64,000 bases of DNA from an uncultured Bacteroides sp. (GTDB taxonomy: Bacteria; Bacteroidota; Bacteroidia; Bacteroidales; Bacteroidaceae): positions 186,001-250,000 of the forward strand of contig NZ_OY787468.1 of NCBI RefSeq assembly GCF_963678845.1, read 5' to 3'. Position 1 is the stretch's first letter. Every line of letters begins with the position of its first letter. Under the pieces are notes generated by a model that ran no database searches, was not told the DNA's origin, and saw nothing but the letters and a program-made list of their open reading frames with translations. Shown here in pieces: positions 16,963-26,267 of this stretch. The position numbers were made by a program, and so were the translations under genes.

Positions 16963-19449
16963 TTATTGTTTCTTCTTTCTGACTTCAATGACAATTACTC
17001 CTATTGCTCCAAGGATCAATAATCCTAAAGCAACATAAGCAATGTTTTCAGTTGTATGAATAGACTGAGGATCGAATTTAAACTCAATCTTATGCTTACC
17101 AGCAGGAACATTCATTGCACGAAGAATATAATCCGCACGTCCGTGTTGCACTGCTTTGCCATCCAGATAAGCCTGCCATCCCGGATAGTAGATTTCAGAG
17201 AAGACAACTACTCCGTCTTTGGATGAAGAGGTTTCGTATGTCAGTGCATTCGGAGCATAAGAGGTTAGTTTAACAGTAGACAAAGAATCTTTGAATGCTG
17301 TTTGAACGCTATTTAATGCTTGCTTGAAGTTATCGGCTACAACTGCTGTTCTAGTAGGTGCCGTTGTATTCAAAGCTTCAATTTCCTGATTGGCATTCTG
17401 CACATACTTCACGTTTTCAACAAACCATGCGTTACCATAAGCATACGGATTCTCAACCGGTGCTGTTTTACCTCCTCCGGTTGGGAAGATAAAGTATTTG
17501 GTATTCAGCATATTTATTACGCCGATAGAGTCAGAATTAATCTTAGCCATATCTCCCTGGACTGCTGGAATCTGTTGTTGCAGGTATGCCATCTCCTTAG
17601 AAATATGATTTTCAATCATCTCCTGATAACGTCTCAGCTTAGCCGGATGATATCCACCCACACTTTTGTGCCAGTAAGAAGTATTATTATCATTGAAAGT
17701 GCTGACAGCAAAATTAAGCACACGGTAATCCAGGCTCTTGTCACGAAGAATAAACTCATCAGTAGGAGTTTTCTGAACAACAGACAGACGCTGTTCTGGT
17801 TCTACAAAATCTGCATCTTTCAGATAACGTTTGTCTACACCCCACATATCTCCTAAACAAAGAATTGTAAGTGCTACCATCATCCACTGAGCTTTTAGCT
17901 TGCCTGCATTGTATGCAAGAACCAGAGCCGCACCAATAAGAATAATGATTACGCTTCTCCATGCATCCGAAGTGAATATGCTTTGACGAATCTCTGTCAG
18001 GTTAGCAATAATCGGAGAAAGCTGATCTGCCGGAATTCCGTTATGCAACGCCTGCATTTCGCTGCTGGAAATATATGAAGAGAAGAACATTCCCGGAGCC
18101 AAAGCAAACAATAATGCGATTCCACCTGTTAGTCCTAAACTGATATAGAAATACTTCAGGTTCTGCTTTAGAACCTGTGGCTTCTCAATAATCTCTTTCA
18201 ATGCAAGTATGGCAAGTAAAGGAATGGTGAATTCCGCTATTACAAGAATAGAAGAAACCGCTCTGAACTTGGAATACATTGGAATATAATCGAGGAAGAA
18301 GTCGGTGAACCCCATGAAGTTTCGTCCCCAGGAAAGGAGTATTGACAAAACGGTAGCAGCAAGCAATGCCCATTTAACAGGAGTCTTTACAATAAAGAGT
18401 GCCAGGAAAAAGAGCGTTAGTATAAATGCACCTACATAAACCGGACCGGAAGTACCGGGTTGTTCTCCCCAATATTGTCCTATCTGACTATAAAGTTGAG
18501 AATACTGAGGATTTGCTTTCTCCATTGCTGATTCATTGGCAGCTAAAGGAACGGAAGCTCCACCTTTCACATTAGGAACAAGCAAAGAGAATGTTTCTCC
18601 AATGCCATAGCTCCACTGTACAATATAGTCGCGTTCCAATCCGCTGTTAGTCTGGTTGGCATTATTCTGTTTTACCAGTTCAGACTTACCGCGCATGGTA
18701 TCCTTGCTATACTCATACGTGTGATACAGATTTGAAATATTTACTGATACACCAATCAGTGCTGCAACAATAAGCACACCACTTGCTTTAAAGAAGTGGG
18801 GTAACTCTTTGTTTTTGTAAGCCTCAACAAAATAAGCGATAACCATAAACAGAATGACAAACAAGAAATAGTAAGTCATCTGCACATGGTTAGAGAGAAT
18901 TTGCAATGCAACAAAGAAAGCGGTAAGCACTCCACCAATCAGATATTTCTTCCTATATGCAAGTACCATTCCGGCAATTGTAGGCGGGATATAAGCCAGC
19001 GTAACAAATTTCCAGATGTGTCCGGCACCTATAATAATAAAGAAATAAGAAGAGAAAGCCCAGACTATGGCTCCCAATATGGAAAGATAGACTGAGAAAT
19101 CAAATGCCCGCATCAAGATATAAAAACCAAGCAGCATAATGAAAACCATGTAAACATAATCGGGTAAGAAGAGTCTGTAACCCTTCTCTACCTTTTGAAG
19201 TAAACTTGTGGAATCATAACTTGGCGATATCTGATAAGTAGGCATGCCACCAAATACAGCATTAGTCCACCGTGAACGCTCACCTGTTTTTTCCGTGAAT
19301 TCCTTAGATTCCTGTCCCAGCCCGATACTTGCAACAGCATCATGTTGGGCAAGAACTCTTCCTTCCGTTATTGCCGGAAAGAAATAGGCCAGCGATATAA
19401 TAACGAATGCTACAATCGCAATAATATCTGGCAATGATTTCTTCATCAT
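16963..19449 (-). CDS. YfhO-family membrane protein
   Basis: An 828-residue inner-membrane protein with about a dozen hydrophobic segments in the first 530 residues, an extracytoplasmic domain (about 560-790), and a final hydrophobic segment near 800-822 followed by a basic tail. The order fits the YfhO family, GT-C-like membrane proteins which in Firmicutes take part in glycosylation of wall or lipoteichoic polymers; the role in Bacteroidota is not established. It is the last gene before the intron remnant and has its own strong terminator. It starts 44 bases after ahcY, so the two may be co-transcribed. Confidence 0.8.
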   Translation of the reverse strand: MMKKSLPDIIAIVAFVIISLAYFFPAITEGRVLAQHDAVASIGLGQESKEFTEKTGERSRWTNAVFGGMPTYQISPSYDSTSLLQKVEKGYRLFLPDYVYMVFIMLLGFYILMRAFDFSVYLSILGAIVWAFSSYFFIIIGAGHIWKFVTLAYIPPTIAGMVLAYRKKYLIGGVLTAFFVALQILSNHVQMTYYFLFVILFMVIAYFVEAYKNKELPHFFKASGVLIVAALIGVSVNISNLYHTYEYSKDTMRGKSELVKQNNANQTNSGLERDYIVQWSYGIGETFSLLVPNVKGGASVPLAANESAMEKANPQYSQLYSQIGQYWGEQPGTSGPVYVGAFILTLFFLALFIVKTPVKWALLAATVLSILLSWGRNFMGFTDFFLDYIPMYSKFRAVSSILVIAEFTIPLLAILALKEIIEKPQVLKQNLKYFYISLGLTGGIALLFALAPGMFFSSYISSSEMQALHNGIPADQLSPIIANLTEIRQSIFTSDAWRSVIIILIGAALVLAYNAGKLKAQWMMVALTILCLGDMWGVDKRYLKDADFVEPEQRLSVVQKTPTDEFILRDKSLDYRVLNFAVSTFNDNNTSYWHKSVGGYHPAKLRRYQEMIENHISKEMAYLQQQIPAVQGDMAKINSDSIGVINMLNTKYFIFPTGGGKTAPVENPYAYGNAWFVENVKYVQNANQEIEALNTTAPTRTAVVADNFKQALNSVQTAFKDSLSTVKLTSYAPNALTYETSSSKDGVVVFSEIYYPGWQAYLDGKAVQHGRADYILRAMNVPAGKHKIEFKFDPQSIHTTENIAYVALGLLILGAIGVIVIEVRKKKQ

Positions 19450-19493
19450 AATCTTTTATAGTTGAACTTTCTACTCACAATTTTCTATCTGAA

Positions 19494-20912
19494 TTAATAT
19501 CTGTAATGATCGGCTTTATAAGGACCATCAACTGAAACGCCAATGTAAGCAGCTTGCTCAGGAGTCAGTTTGGTTAGCTTTACTCCAATCTTTTCAAGGT
19601 GGAGACGAGCAACTTCTTCGTCCAATTCTTTAGGCAAACGATAAACATTAATTTCATATTTCTTCTGGAACAGTTCAATCTGAGCCAATGTCTGGTTTGT
19701 GAATGAGTTACTCATTACAAATGATGGGTGACCTGTAGCACAACCAAGATTAACCAAACGGCCATCAGCAAGAAGAAGAACAGAATGTCCGTCTGGGAAA
19801 AAGTACTGATCAACCTGTGGTTTGATATTCCGACTCTTGATACCAGGATAGTTCTTCAAATTCTCAACCTGTATTTCATTGTCGAAGTGACCAATGTTAC
19901 AGATGATAGCTTGATCTTTCATTTTTTCAATGTGCTCAATGCGGATAATATCAATATTACCTGTTGTGGTAACAAAGATGTTTCCCTGACTTGCAGCATC
20001 TTCCATTGTCATTACTTCAAAGCCTTCCATTGCAGCCTGAAGTGCACAGATAGGATCAATTTCAGTCACGATAACTCTTGCTCCGTAAGAACGCATAGAG
20101 TGAGAACAGCCTTTACCTACATCACCATAACCGCAAACAACAGCTACTTTTCCGGCAATCATTACGTCAGTAGCACGTTTGATGCCATCGGCCAAAGACT
20201 CGCGGCAGCCGTACAAGTTATCGAACTTAGATTTTGTAACTGAGTCGTTCACGTTAAATGCAGGGAAAAGAAGCTTTCCTTCTTCCATCATCTGGTACAA
20301 ACGGTGAACACCAGTTGTTGTTTCTTCAGATACACCACGGATTTCAGGTACCATACGTCCCCAGATACCGTTATCTTCCTTCAATACATTTTTAAGGATA
20401 GCATACAGTTGTTTTTCGTCCTCTGCATGAACTTCAGCATCAAGTAAAGAAGGATTCTTTTCTGCTTCATATCCACAGTGAATCATCATGGTAGCATCAC
20501 CACCATCGTCAACAATAACTGTTGGTCCCTGGTGACCAGGGAAAGTTAGTGCCTGCAAAGTACACCACCAGTATTCTTCCAATGTTTCACCTTTCCATGC
20601 AAAAACAGGAACTCCTGAAGCAGCAATAGCAGCAGCAGCATGATCTTGCGTAGAATATATATTACATGAACACCAACGCACATCTGCACCCAAAGCAACC
20701 AATGTTTCAATTAACACTGCTGTTTGAATGGTCATGTGAAGCGAGCCCATAATACGAGCGCCTTTAAGAGGTTTAGATTCTCCATACTTTTCGCGAAGAG
20801 CCATTAGCCCAGGCATTTCTTGTTCTGCCAGATCGAGTTCCTTGCGACCAAAGTCGGCAAGCGTAATGTCTGCCACTTTATAAGGCAGCTCAGAGAATAA
20901 TTTTGTAGACAT
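19494..20912 (-). CDS. ahcY: S-adenosylhomocysteine hydrolase
   Basis: The enzyme splits S-adenosylhomocysteine into adenosine and homocysteine, removing the inhibitory product of SAM-dependent methylation. The 472-residue length is normal. Visible landmarks are the substrate-site STQDHAAAA (87-95), VNDSVTKSKFDN (221-232) with the catalytic lysine and aspartate region, the NAD-binding GYGDVGKGC (261-269), and the C-terminal KADHYRY that contributes to the neighbouring subunit NAD site. It has a perfect Bacteroides promoter 35 bases upstream. Confidence 0.98.
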   Translation of the reverse strand: MSTKLFSELPYKVADITLADFGRKELDLAEQEMPGLMALREKYGESKPLKGARIMGSLHMTIQTAVLIETLVALGADVRWCSCNIYSTQDHAAAAIAASGVPVFAWKGETLEEYWWCTLQALTFPGHQGPTVIVDDGGDATMMIHCGYEAEKNPSLLDAEVHAEDEKQLYAILKNVLKEDNGIWGRMVPEIRGVSEETTTGVHRLYQMMEEGKLLFPAFNVNDSVTKSKFDNLYGCRESLADGIKRATDVMIAGKVAVVCGYGDVGKGCSHSMRSYGARVIVTEIDPICALQAAMEGFEVMTMEDAASQGNIFVTTTGNIDIIRIEHIEKMKDQAIICNIGHFDNEIQVENLKNYPGIKSRNIKPQVDQYFFPDGHSVLLLADGRLVNLGCATGHPSFVMSNSFTNQTLAQIELFQKKYEINVYRLPKELDEEVARLHLEKIGVKLTKLTPEQAAYIGVSVDGPYKADHYRY

Positions 20913-20946
20913 ACTAAATTATGATTAGTTTATTAAATTAATTCGG

Positions 20947-20978
20947 CAAAGATAAGATTTTCTAAATAGTGACACAAA
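20947..20978 (-). promoter_or_regulatory. ahcY promoter
   Basis: On the minus strand TTTG (20975-20978), a 20-base spacer, then TATCTTTG (20947-20954): an exact match to the Bacteroides -33/-7 consensus, 35 bases upstream of the ahcY start. Confidence 0.8.
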
Positions 20979-21070
20979 AGGATTCCGATTTTTTAATAAT
21001 GATACTCACCTCTTTATGTTTTCTTTTGTTTCATAAGGTGCAAAAGATGCAATGAAGGGTATAAATAACA

Positions 21071-21108
21071 AATCCCGGACAAAGGGTTTTATTCTTTTGC
21101 CCGGGATT
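21071..21108 (-). terminator. Terminator of the acyl-CoA synthetase operon
   Basis: The stem AATCCCGG (21071-21078) pairs with CCGGGATT (21101-21108), and the pairing continues partly inward; on the minus strand it is followed by T-rich sequence. It lies 20 bases past the stop of the 549-residue synthetase. Confidence 0.7.
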
Positions 21109-21128
21109 CAATAAAGCTATTCTAAAAA

Positions 21129-22778
21129 TTAAATAATTTCAATGCCTTGTTCTTCGCAAAGCTTCAGACTCAGCTCTTTCAATTTGAACTTCTGAATTTT
21201 ACCGCTTCCCGTCATTGGGAACTCATTCACAAAGAACACATATTTAGGTGTCTTGTATCTGGCAATTTTATCTTTGCAATAATCACGAACATCTGAAGCT
21301 TCCATATCCACTCCTTCGTGAAGTATAATAAATGCGCCAACCGCTTCACCATATTTTGCAGAAGGTACTCCAGCCACCTGCACATCTTTTACTCCGGGAA
21401 GCTTGTACAGGAACTCTTCAATTTCACGTGGATAAATATTCTCTCCTCCACGGATAATCATATCTTTAATTCGCCCGGTAATGCGGTAGTTACCATCCTC
21501 GTCTTTTACACCAAGATCTCCTGAATGAAGGAAGCCATTTTTATCAATCACTTCGGCTGTAGCTTCCGGATTCTTATAATAACCTTTCATGGTATTGTAA
21601 CCACGGTTACACATTTCACCCTGAACGCCCACAGGACACTCTTCACCGGTCTCGGGATTAAGAACTTTCACTTCGGTGAATTCAAATTCATAACCCACAG
21701 TATTGCAACGAGCATCGAACGAATCGTCTATTCTAGTTTGAGTCATTCCGGGAGAAGTCTCTGTAAGTCCATATACACTGGTCACCTTCATAAACATCTT
21801 TTCCTGCACTTGCTTCATCAGTTCCACCGGACAAAGTGAACCGGCCATGATTCCTGTACGAAGAGATGTAAGATCAAACATATCGAACATAGGGTGATGA
21901 AGTTCTGCAATAAACATGGTAGGTACTCCATAAACAGCGGTACACCGTTCTTTATGAATAGAAGCAAGAACAACCAACGGATCAAAACGCTCAACCATTA
22001 CCTGTGTGCAGCCATGTGTCAATACATTCATGCTGGCAAGGACCACTCCAAAGCAATGGAACAGAGGTACGCAACAACAAAGTTTATCGTCGGCGGTGAA
22101 TTTCATGTGTTCACCGGTTAAGTATCCATTATTTGCAATGTTATGGTGAGATAGCATAACCCCTTTTGGGAAACCGGTTGTGCCGGATGTATATTGCATG
22201 TTTACTACATCGTGGCAGTTGACTTGCTTTTTAGCTTCATTTAAACAGGCATCTTCTACATTACATCCAAGAAGAAGAATTTCCGAAGTATTATACATTC
22301 CACGGAGCTTTTCTTGTCCGATGTAAACCACATTCTTCATCTGAGGAAAGTGTTTGCTTTGCAGATGACCACGTTGGGTAGTCTTCAGCTCAGGAAGCAT
22401 CTTATAAACCATATCTACAAAGTCACTGTCGCGATCACCATTGGTGATACACAATGTGTGCATATCAGAGTTTTTGCACAGATACTCCAGCTCGGCCAAC
22501 TTATAGCTCGTGTTTACCGTTACATATATGGCACCAACCTTGGCACATGCATAAAGATACGTAAGCCAGTCAGGTACGTTCGTTGCCCAGATCCCTACAT
22601 GTGTGCCTTTTGTCACACCAATAGAGAGAAGCCCTTTTGCCATCTCATCTACACGCTCATTAAATTGCTTCCATGTAAAGCGTAAGTTTCTGTCGGAATA
22701 TACAATATATTCCTTATCCGGAGTTTCCTCGGCCCAATGTTCCAGCCACTGTCCCAAGGTTCTATCAAATAATTGCAT
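21129..22778 (-). CDS. AMP-forming acyl-CoA synthetase (fatty-acid-CoA ligase type)
   Basis: A 549-residue ANL-superfamily enzyme that activates a carboxylic acid to acyl-AMP and then acyl-CoA. It has the P-loop-like YTSGTTGFPKG (196-206), the YGLTETSPG motif, HSGDLG (near 422), the hinge GRIKDMIIRGGENIYP (about 434-449) and the C-terminal catalytic lysine in GSGKIQKFKLKEL. The pattern is that of medium/long-chain acyl-CoA ligases. It follows an XRE-cupin regulator by 11 bases, so the two form an operon. The exact acid is unknown. Confidence 0.9.
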   Translation of the reverse strand: MQLFDRTLGQWLEHWAEETPDKEYIVYSDRNLRFTWKQFNERVDEMAKGLLSIGVTKGTHVGIWATNVPDWLTYLYACAKVGAIYVTVNTSYKLAELEYLCKNSDMHTLCITNGDRDSDFVDMVYKMLPELKTTQRGHLQSKHFPQMKNVVYIGQEKLRGMYNTSEILLLGCNVEDACLNEAKKQVNCHDVVNMQYTSGTTGFPKGVMLSHHNIANNGYLTGEHMKFTADDKLCCCVPLFHCFGVVLASMNVLTHGCTQVMVERFDPLVVLASIHKERCTAVYGVPTMFIAELHHPMFDMFDLTSLRTGIMAGSLCPVELMKQVQEKMFMKVTSVYGLTETSPGMTQTRIDDSFDARCNTVGYEFEFTEVKVLNPETGEECPVGVQGEMCNRGYNTMKGYYKNPEATAEVIDKNGFLHSGDLGVKDEDGNYRITGRIKDMIIRGGENIYPREIEEFLYKLPGVKDVQVAGVPSAKYGEAVGAFIILHEGVDMEASDVRDYCKDKIARYKTPKYVFFVNEFPMTGSGKIQKFKLKELSLKLCEEQGIEII

Positions 22779-22789
22779 ATGTCTATTTA

Positions 22790-23365
22790 TTAAATAGGAG
22801 TATAGATTACAGCTAATATTTTAGCAGCCTGCCCTTCAAAAGCATGTACATGGTGAGGCACAATAGAATCGTAGTAAATGCTATCGCCTTCTTCAAGTAC
22901 GTATGTATTCTTTCCATAGTTAATTTCCATGGTTCCTTCCATAACCATGATAAACTCTTCTCCTTCGTGGGAAGAGAGTATGAATTCATTATCCGAACTT
23001 TCGGCCACATCTATGATGAAAGGCTCCATGTGTCTGTCAGCTTTCGATTTTGAAAGTGAATGATACTCCATGTGCTTACGGGAATGAATGGCATTATTCG
23101 AAAAGCTAATGGTATCACTAGCCTCCTTTTTACGACAAAGTACCGGCCCCTGGTCATCCATATCATCAAGAAAAGTTCCCAAACGCACACCGAGCACACG
23201 TGCAATTTTGATCAGTGGAGCAAGAGATGGAAGATCTATATTATTTTCAATTCGTTCAATCTGTTCCACAGCTAAACCAGAGCGTTCTGCCAGCTCATCA
23301 ATACTTATGCTCTTTGCTTCGCGAAGTGCTTTAATCTTCTCTCCTACAATTTTACTATTGTCCAT
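22790..23365 (-). CDS. XRE-family regulator with C-terminal cupin
   Basis: A 191-residue transcription factor: an N-terminal helix-turn-helix (KIKALREAKSISIDELAERSGL, residues 11-32, through about 65) and a C-terminal cupin domain (about 110-188) with the HEGEEFIMVMEG and GDSIYYDSIVPHHVHAF motifs typical of small-ligand sensing. Regulators of this kind often control the adjacent gene in response to a metabolite; here it is the first gene of the operon with the acyl-CoA synthetase, so an acyl or acid ligand is a reasonable inference. A possible -7 box (TATTTTTG on the minus strand, 23403-23410) lies upstream. Confidence 0.88.
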   Translation of the reverse strand: MDNSKIVGEKIKALREAKSISIDELAERSGLAVEQIERIENNIDLPSLAPLIKIARVLGVRLGTFLDDMDDQGPVLCRKKEASDTISFSNNAIHSRKHMEYHSLSKSKADRHMEPFIIDVAESSDNEFILSSHEGEEFIMVMEGTMEINYGKNTYVLEEGDSIYYDSIVPHHVHAFEGQAAKILAVIYTPI

Positions 23366-23558
23366 ACTGCCTTTTTAATATTAATTCATTAGGTAATTTC
23401 CGCAAAAATAGCTAAATCTTTAATCAAATAAAAGAATTTGCTGATAATTTATTATAAGAAGTATATTTATGCGACAAAGAAGATACATAATTAACAAACC
23501 ATTCCACTTCAATATAAAAAGCTATTTGGATTTATCAACATATATAGCACACCAAAAA

Positions 23559-23592
23559 TTAAGGCCGTCTTCCAATAGGAAAACGGCCTTAA
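23559..23592 (-). terminator. rpsO terminator
   Basis: The stem TTAAGGCCGT (23559-23568) pairs with its complement ending at 23592, one mismatch further in, and a T-rich stretch follows on the minus strand. It lies 20 bases after the rpsO stop. Confidence 0.8.
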
Positions 23593-23611
23593 CAATACTT
23601 TCGTAAGAAAC

Positions 23612-23881
23612 TTACTTTCTAAGTCCGAGAGTTTTGATGATTTCACGATATCTTGTGATATCAACATCTTTAAGGTAGTTCAACAGTCTACGACGTTTTG
23701 ATACCAAAATAACCAATGATCTCTCTGTGGTATAATCTTTTCTGTTGAGCTTTAAATGCTCAGTCAGGTGAGAAATACGGTATGAGAACAATGCTATCTG
23801 AGATTCAGCTGACCCAGTATCAGTGTTAGACTTTCCGTACTTTTCAAAGATTTCTTTTTTCTTAGCTACATCTAAATACAT
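23612..23881 (-). CDS. rpsO: 30S ribosomal protein S15
   Basis: An 89-residue ribosomal protein that binds 16S rRNA at the platform of the small subunit early in assembly. It shows the family pattern: GSAESQIALFSYRISHLTEHLKLNRKDYTTERSL (about 23-56) and the rRNA-contact segment RRRLLNYLKDVDITRYREII. It is monocistronic, with its own consensus promoter and terminator. Its divergent neighbour is bipA. Confidence 0.98.
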   Translation of the reverse strand: MYLDVAKKKEIFEKYGKSNTDTGSAESQIALFSYRISHLTEHLKLNRKDYTTERSLVILVSKRRRLLNYLKDVDITRYREIIKTLGLRK

Positions 23882-23924
23882 AATTCTTAGCTTTTTTATA
23901 AATATAAATATTTCTTTGAGTGTG

Positions 23925-23955
23925 CAAAGATAGAGATTATCTTTTAGATCACAAA
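23925..23955 (-). promoter_or_regulatory. rpsO promoter
   Basis: On the minus strand TTTG (23952-23955), a 19-base spacer and TATCTTTG (23925-23932), an exact fit to the Bacteroides consensus, 44 bases before the start codon. Confidence 0.8.
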
Positions 23956-24031
23956 GGTTTAAGTCGGATAATTAGTAACTTTAGTATATTATTCATTAAT
24001 AATTATTTATTTAACGTACATCTTTCAAATT

Positions 24032-24085
24032 TTAAGTGTACACTTAATTATAATTAGTTCTACACTTTAAAAGATTATAGTGTAG
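24032..24085. repeat. Palindrome cluster in the rpsO-bipA spacer
   Basis: A perfect 16-base palindrome TTAAGTGTACACTTAA (24032-24047) is followed by CTACACT (24060-24066) and its complement AGTGTAG (24079-24085). The word AGTGTA thus recurs in both orientations. The 23882-24193 spacer otherwise holds the two promoters only. Confidence 0.6.
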
Positions 24086-24167
24086 GTCTTTTTGTAAATA
24101 CGCCTTTTTTCGAAGAGTTAACTATCGCTTTTACATCAATTAAGATACAGGTTCCGATATTTTGTCG

Positions 24168-24175
24168 TACCTTTG
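24168..24175 (+). promoter_or_regulatory. Probable -7 box of bipA (TACCTTTG)
   Basis: TACCTTTG matches TAnnTTTG and ends 18 bases before the bipA ATG, which makes the upstream TTG start at 24173 unlikely. No -33 box is evident. Confidence 0.5.
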
Positions 24176-24193
24176 CGCCCAAATTACTTACCT

Positions 24194-25993
24194 ATGCAAA
24201 ATATTAGAAACATTGCAATTATTGCCCATGTAGACCATGGGAAAACAACATTAGTCGATAAGATGCTTTTAGCCGGACACTTGTTCCGCGACAATCAAAC
24301 AAGTGGTGAATTAATCTTAGATAATAATGACCTTGAACGTGAACGAGGGATAACAATCCTTTCGAAGAACGTTTCTATTAATTATAAAGGGACAAAAATC
24401 AATATTATTGATACTCCGGGTCACTCCGACTTTGGTGGTGAAGTGGAACGTGTCCTTAATATGGCCGATGGTTGCGTGCTTTTAGTTGATGCCTTTGAAG
24501 GTCCGATGCCTCAAACACGCTTTGTACTTCAGAAAGCACTTCAAATTGGTTTAAAACCTATTGTTTGTATAAACAAGGTAGACAAACCAAACTGCCGTCC
24601 TGAAGAAGTTCACGAAATGGTATTTGATTTGATGTGCAGCCTTGAAGCAACTGAAGATCAGTTAAACTTCCCGGTAATCTACGGATCAGCAAAGAACGGA
24701 TGGATGAGCGAAGATTGGCAAAAACCGACCGAAGATATCATTCCTTTATTGGATTGCATTGTTGCAAATATCCCTGCTCCTAAAACATCAGAAGGAACTC
24801 CTCAGATGCTAATCACATCATTGGACTATTCTTCTTTTACAGGACGTATTGCCGTAGGTCGTGTTCACCGTGGTACATTGAAAGAAAACATGCCTGTTTC
24901 TTTGGTTAAAAGAGATGGTTCTGTTGTAAAATCAAAAATCAAGGAAGTTCATGTATTTGAAGGGCTAGGACGTGCTAAAGCAACTGAAGTTAACTCAGGT
25001 GATATTTGTGCATTAATAGGTATAGAAGGTTTTGATATCGGTGATTCAATCTGCGATATTGAAAAACCAGAACCATTGACTCCAATTGCAATTGATGAGC
25101 CAACTATGAGTATGCTCTTCACTATCAATGACTCTCCTTTCTTTGGAAAAGATGGTAAATTTGTAACTTCACGTCATATCAGCGACCGTCTTATCAAGGA
25201 ATTGGATAAGAATCTTGCTCTTCGCGTTCAAAATTGTGAGACTTCAGATAAATGGCTGGTATTTGGCCGTGGTGTACTTCACTTGTCTGTACTTATCGAA
25301 ACAATGCGCCGTGAAGGATATGAACTTCAGGTAGGACAGCCACAGGTTCTTTACAAAGAAATTGATGGAAGAAAATGTGAACCTATTGAAGAACTTACTA
25401 TCAATGTAACAGAAGAATACTCAAGTAAGATCATTGATATGGTTACCCGTAGAAAAGGGGAAATGGTTGCTATGGAAAATAATGGCGAACGCATCAACAT
25501 GACATTCGACATGCCTTCACGTGGAATTATCGGTTTACGTACCAACGTACTTACCGCATCTGCAGGAGAAGCTATCATGGCTCACCGTTTCAAGGAATAC
25601 CAACCATTTAAAGGAGAGATTGAACGACGCACTAACGGTTCTATTGTTGCAATGGAAGCTGGTACAGCATTCGCTTACGCTCTTGACAAACTTCAGGATC
25701 GCGGTAGATTCTTTATCTTCCCTCAGGAAGAAGTTTATGCCGGACAGATTGTTGGTGAACACTGCAAAGACAATGATCTTGTAGTTAATGTAACCAAATC
25801 AAAGAAACTGACCAATACTCGTGCTTCTGGTACTGATGATAAAGCCAGAATTATTACTCCGGTTGTTTTCTCACTGGAAGAAGCTTTAGAATACATCAAA
25901 GAAGATGAATATGTAGAAATAACTCCAAAACATATGCGTATGCGTAAAGTTTTCTTAGACGAAAATGAACGTAAACGTAATTCTAGAGGATAA
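24194..25993 (+). CDS. typA: Ribosome-associated GTPase BipA/TypA
   Basis: A 599-residue translational GTPase related to EF-G that helps 50S assembly and growth under stress. G-domain motifs are AHVDHGKTT (11-19), RERGITI (switch I), DTPGHSDFGGE (switch II) and NKVDKP; the EF-G-like domain III, domain V and the BipA-specific C-terminal domain follow, ending with a basic tail. The ATG at 24194 is chosen because it gives the standard MQNIRNIAIIAH start and lies after the likely promoter. It is monocistronic and ends at a clear terminator. Confidence 0.97.
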   Translation: MQNIRNIAIIAHVDHGKTTLVDKMLLAGHLFRDNQTSGELILDNNDLERERGITILSKNVSINYKGTKINIIDTPGHSDFGGEVERVLNMADGCVLLVDAFEGPMPQTRFVLQKALQIGLKPIVCINKVDKPNCRPEEVHEMVFDLMCSLEATEDQLNFPVIYGSAKNGWMSEDWQKPTEDIIPLLDCIVANIPAPKTSEGTPQMLITSLDYSSFTGRIAVGRVHRGTLKENMPVSLVKRDGSVVKSKIKEVHVFEGLGRAKATEVNSGDICALIGIEGFDIGDSICDIEKPEPLTPIAIDEPTMSMLFTINDSPFFGKDGKFVTSRHISDRLIKELDKNLALRVQNCETSDKWLVFGRGVLHLSVLIETMRREGYELQVGQPQVLYKEIDGRKCEPIEELTINVTEEYSSKIIDMVTRRKGEMVAMENNGERINMTFDMPSRGIIGLRTNVLTASAGEAIMAHRFKEYQPFKGEIERRTNGSIVAMEAGTAFAYALDKLQDRGRFFIFPQEEVYAGQIVGEHCKDNDLVVNVTKSKKLTNTRASGTDDKARIITPVVFSLEEALEYIKEDEYVEITPKHMRMRKVFLDENERKRNSRG

Positions 25994-26021
25994 TTGATTA
26001 AATAAAAATAAATCAATAATA

Positions 26022-26054
26022 AAAAAGCCTGAAAGTTCATTCTTTCAGGCTTTT
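26022..26054 (+). terminator. bipA/typA terminator
   Basis: The stem AAAAGCCTGAAAG pairs with CTTTCAGGCTTTT (26042-26054), a 13-base perfect stem ending in a T-run, 28 bases after the stop codon. Confidence 0.88.
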
Positions 26055-26206
26055 CTATTTGTAAGTATCTTAGCACAATCTATTTCATGCGCAAAGGCTT
26101 AATGGAACAACGAAACATACATTATTTCGACATAGAAATAGACATGCATATAAAATAGTGATATTCCATTTGCCAAAATAAATCTTTGGCTTTTATAACA
26201 ACAAGA

Positions 26207-26239
26207 AAGAGGGCGATCTCGTATGAGACCGCCCTCTTT
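26207..26239 (-). terminator. pckA terminator
   Basis: AAAGAGGGCG and the complementary CGCCCTCTTT form a strong stem with a GATCTC/GAGAC extension. It lies 29 bases past the pckA stop. Confidence 0.85.
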
Positions 26240-26267
26240 GGTTTTATATAAAATAAGGGGTAACTAA

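Noticed and set aside
19728..20243. Plus-strand frame of 171 codons opposite ahcY
   Set aside because: Shadow of a highly conserved gene; no ribosome site or known motif.
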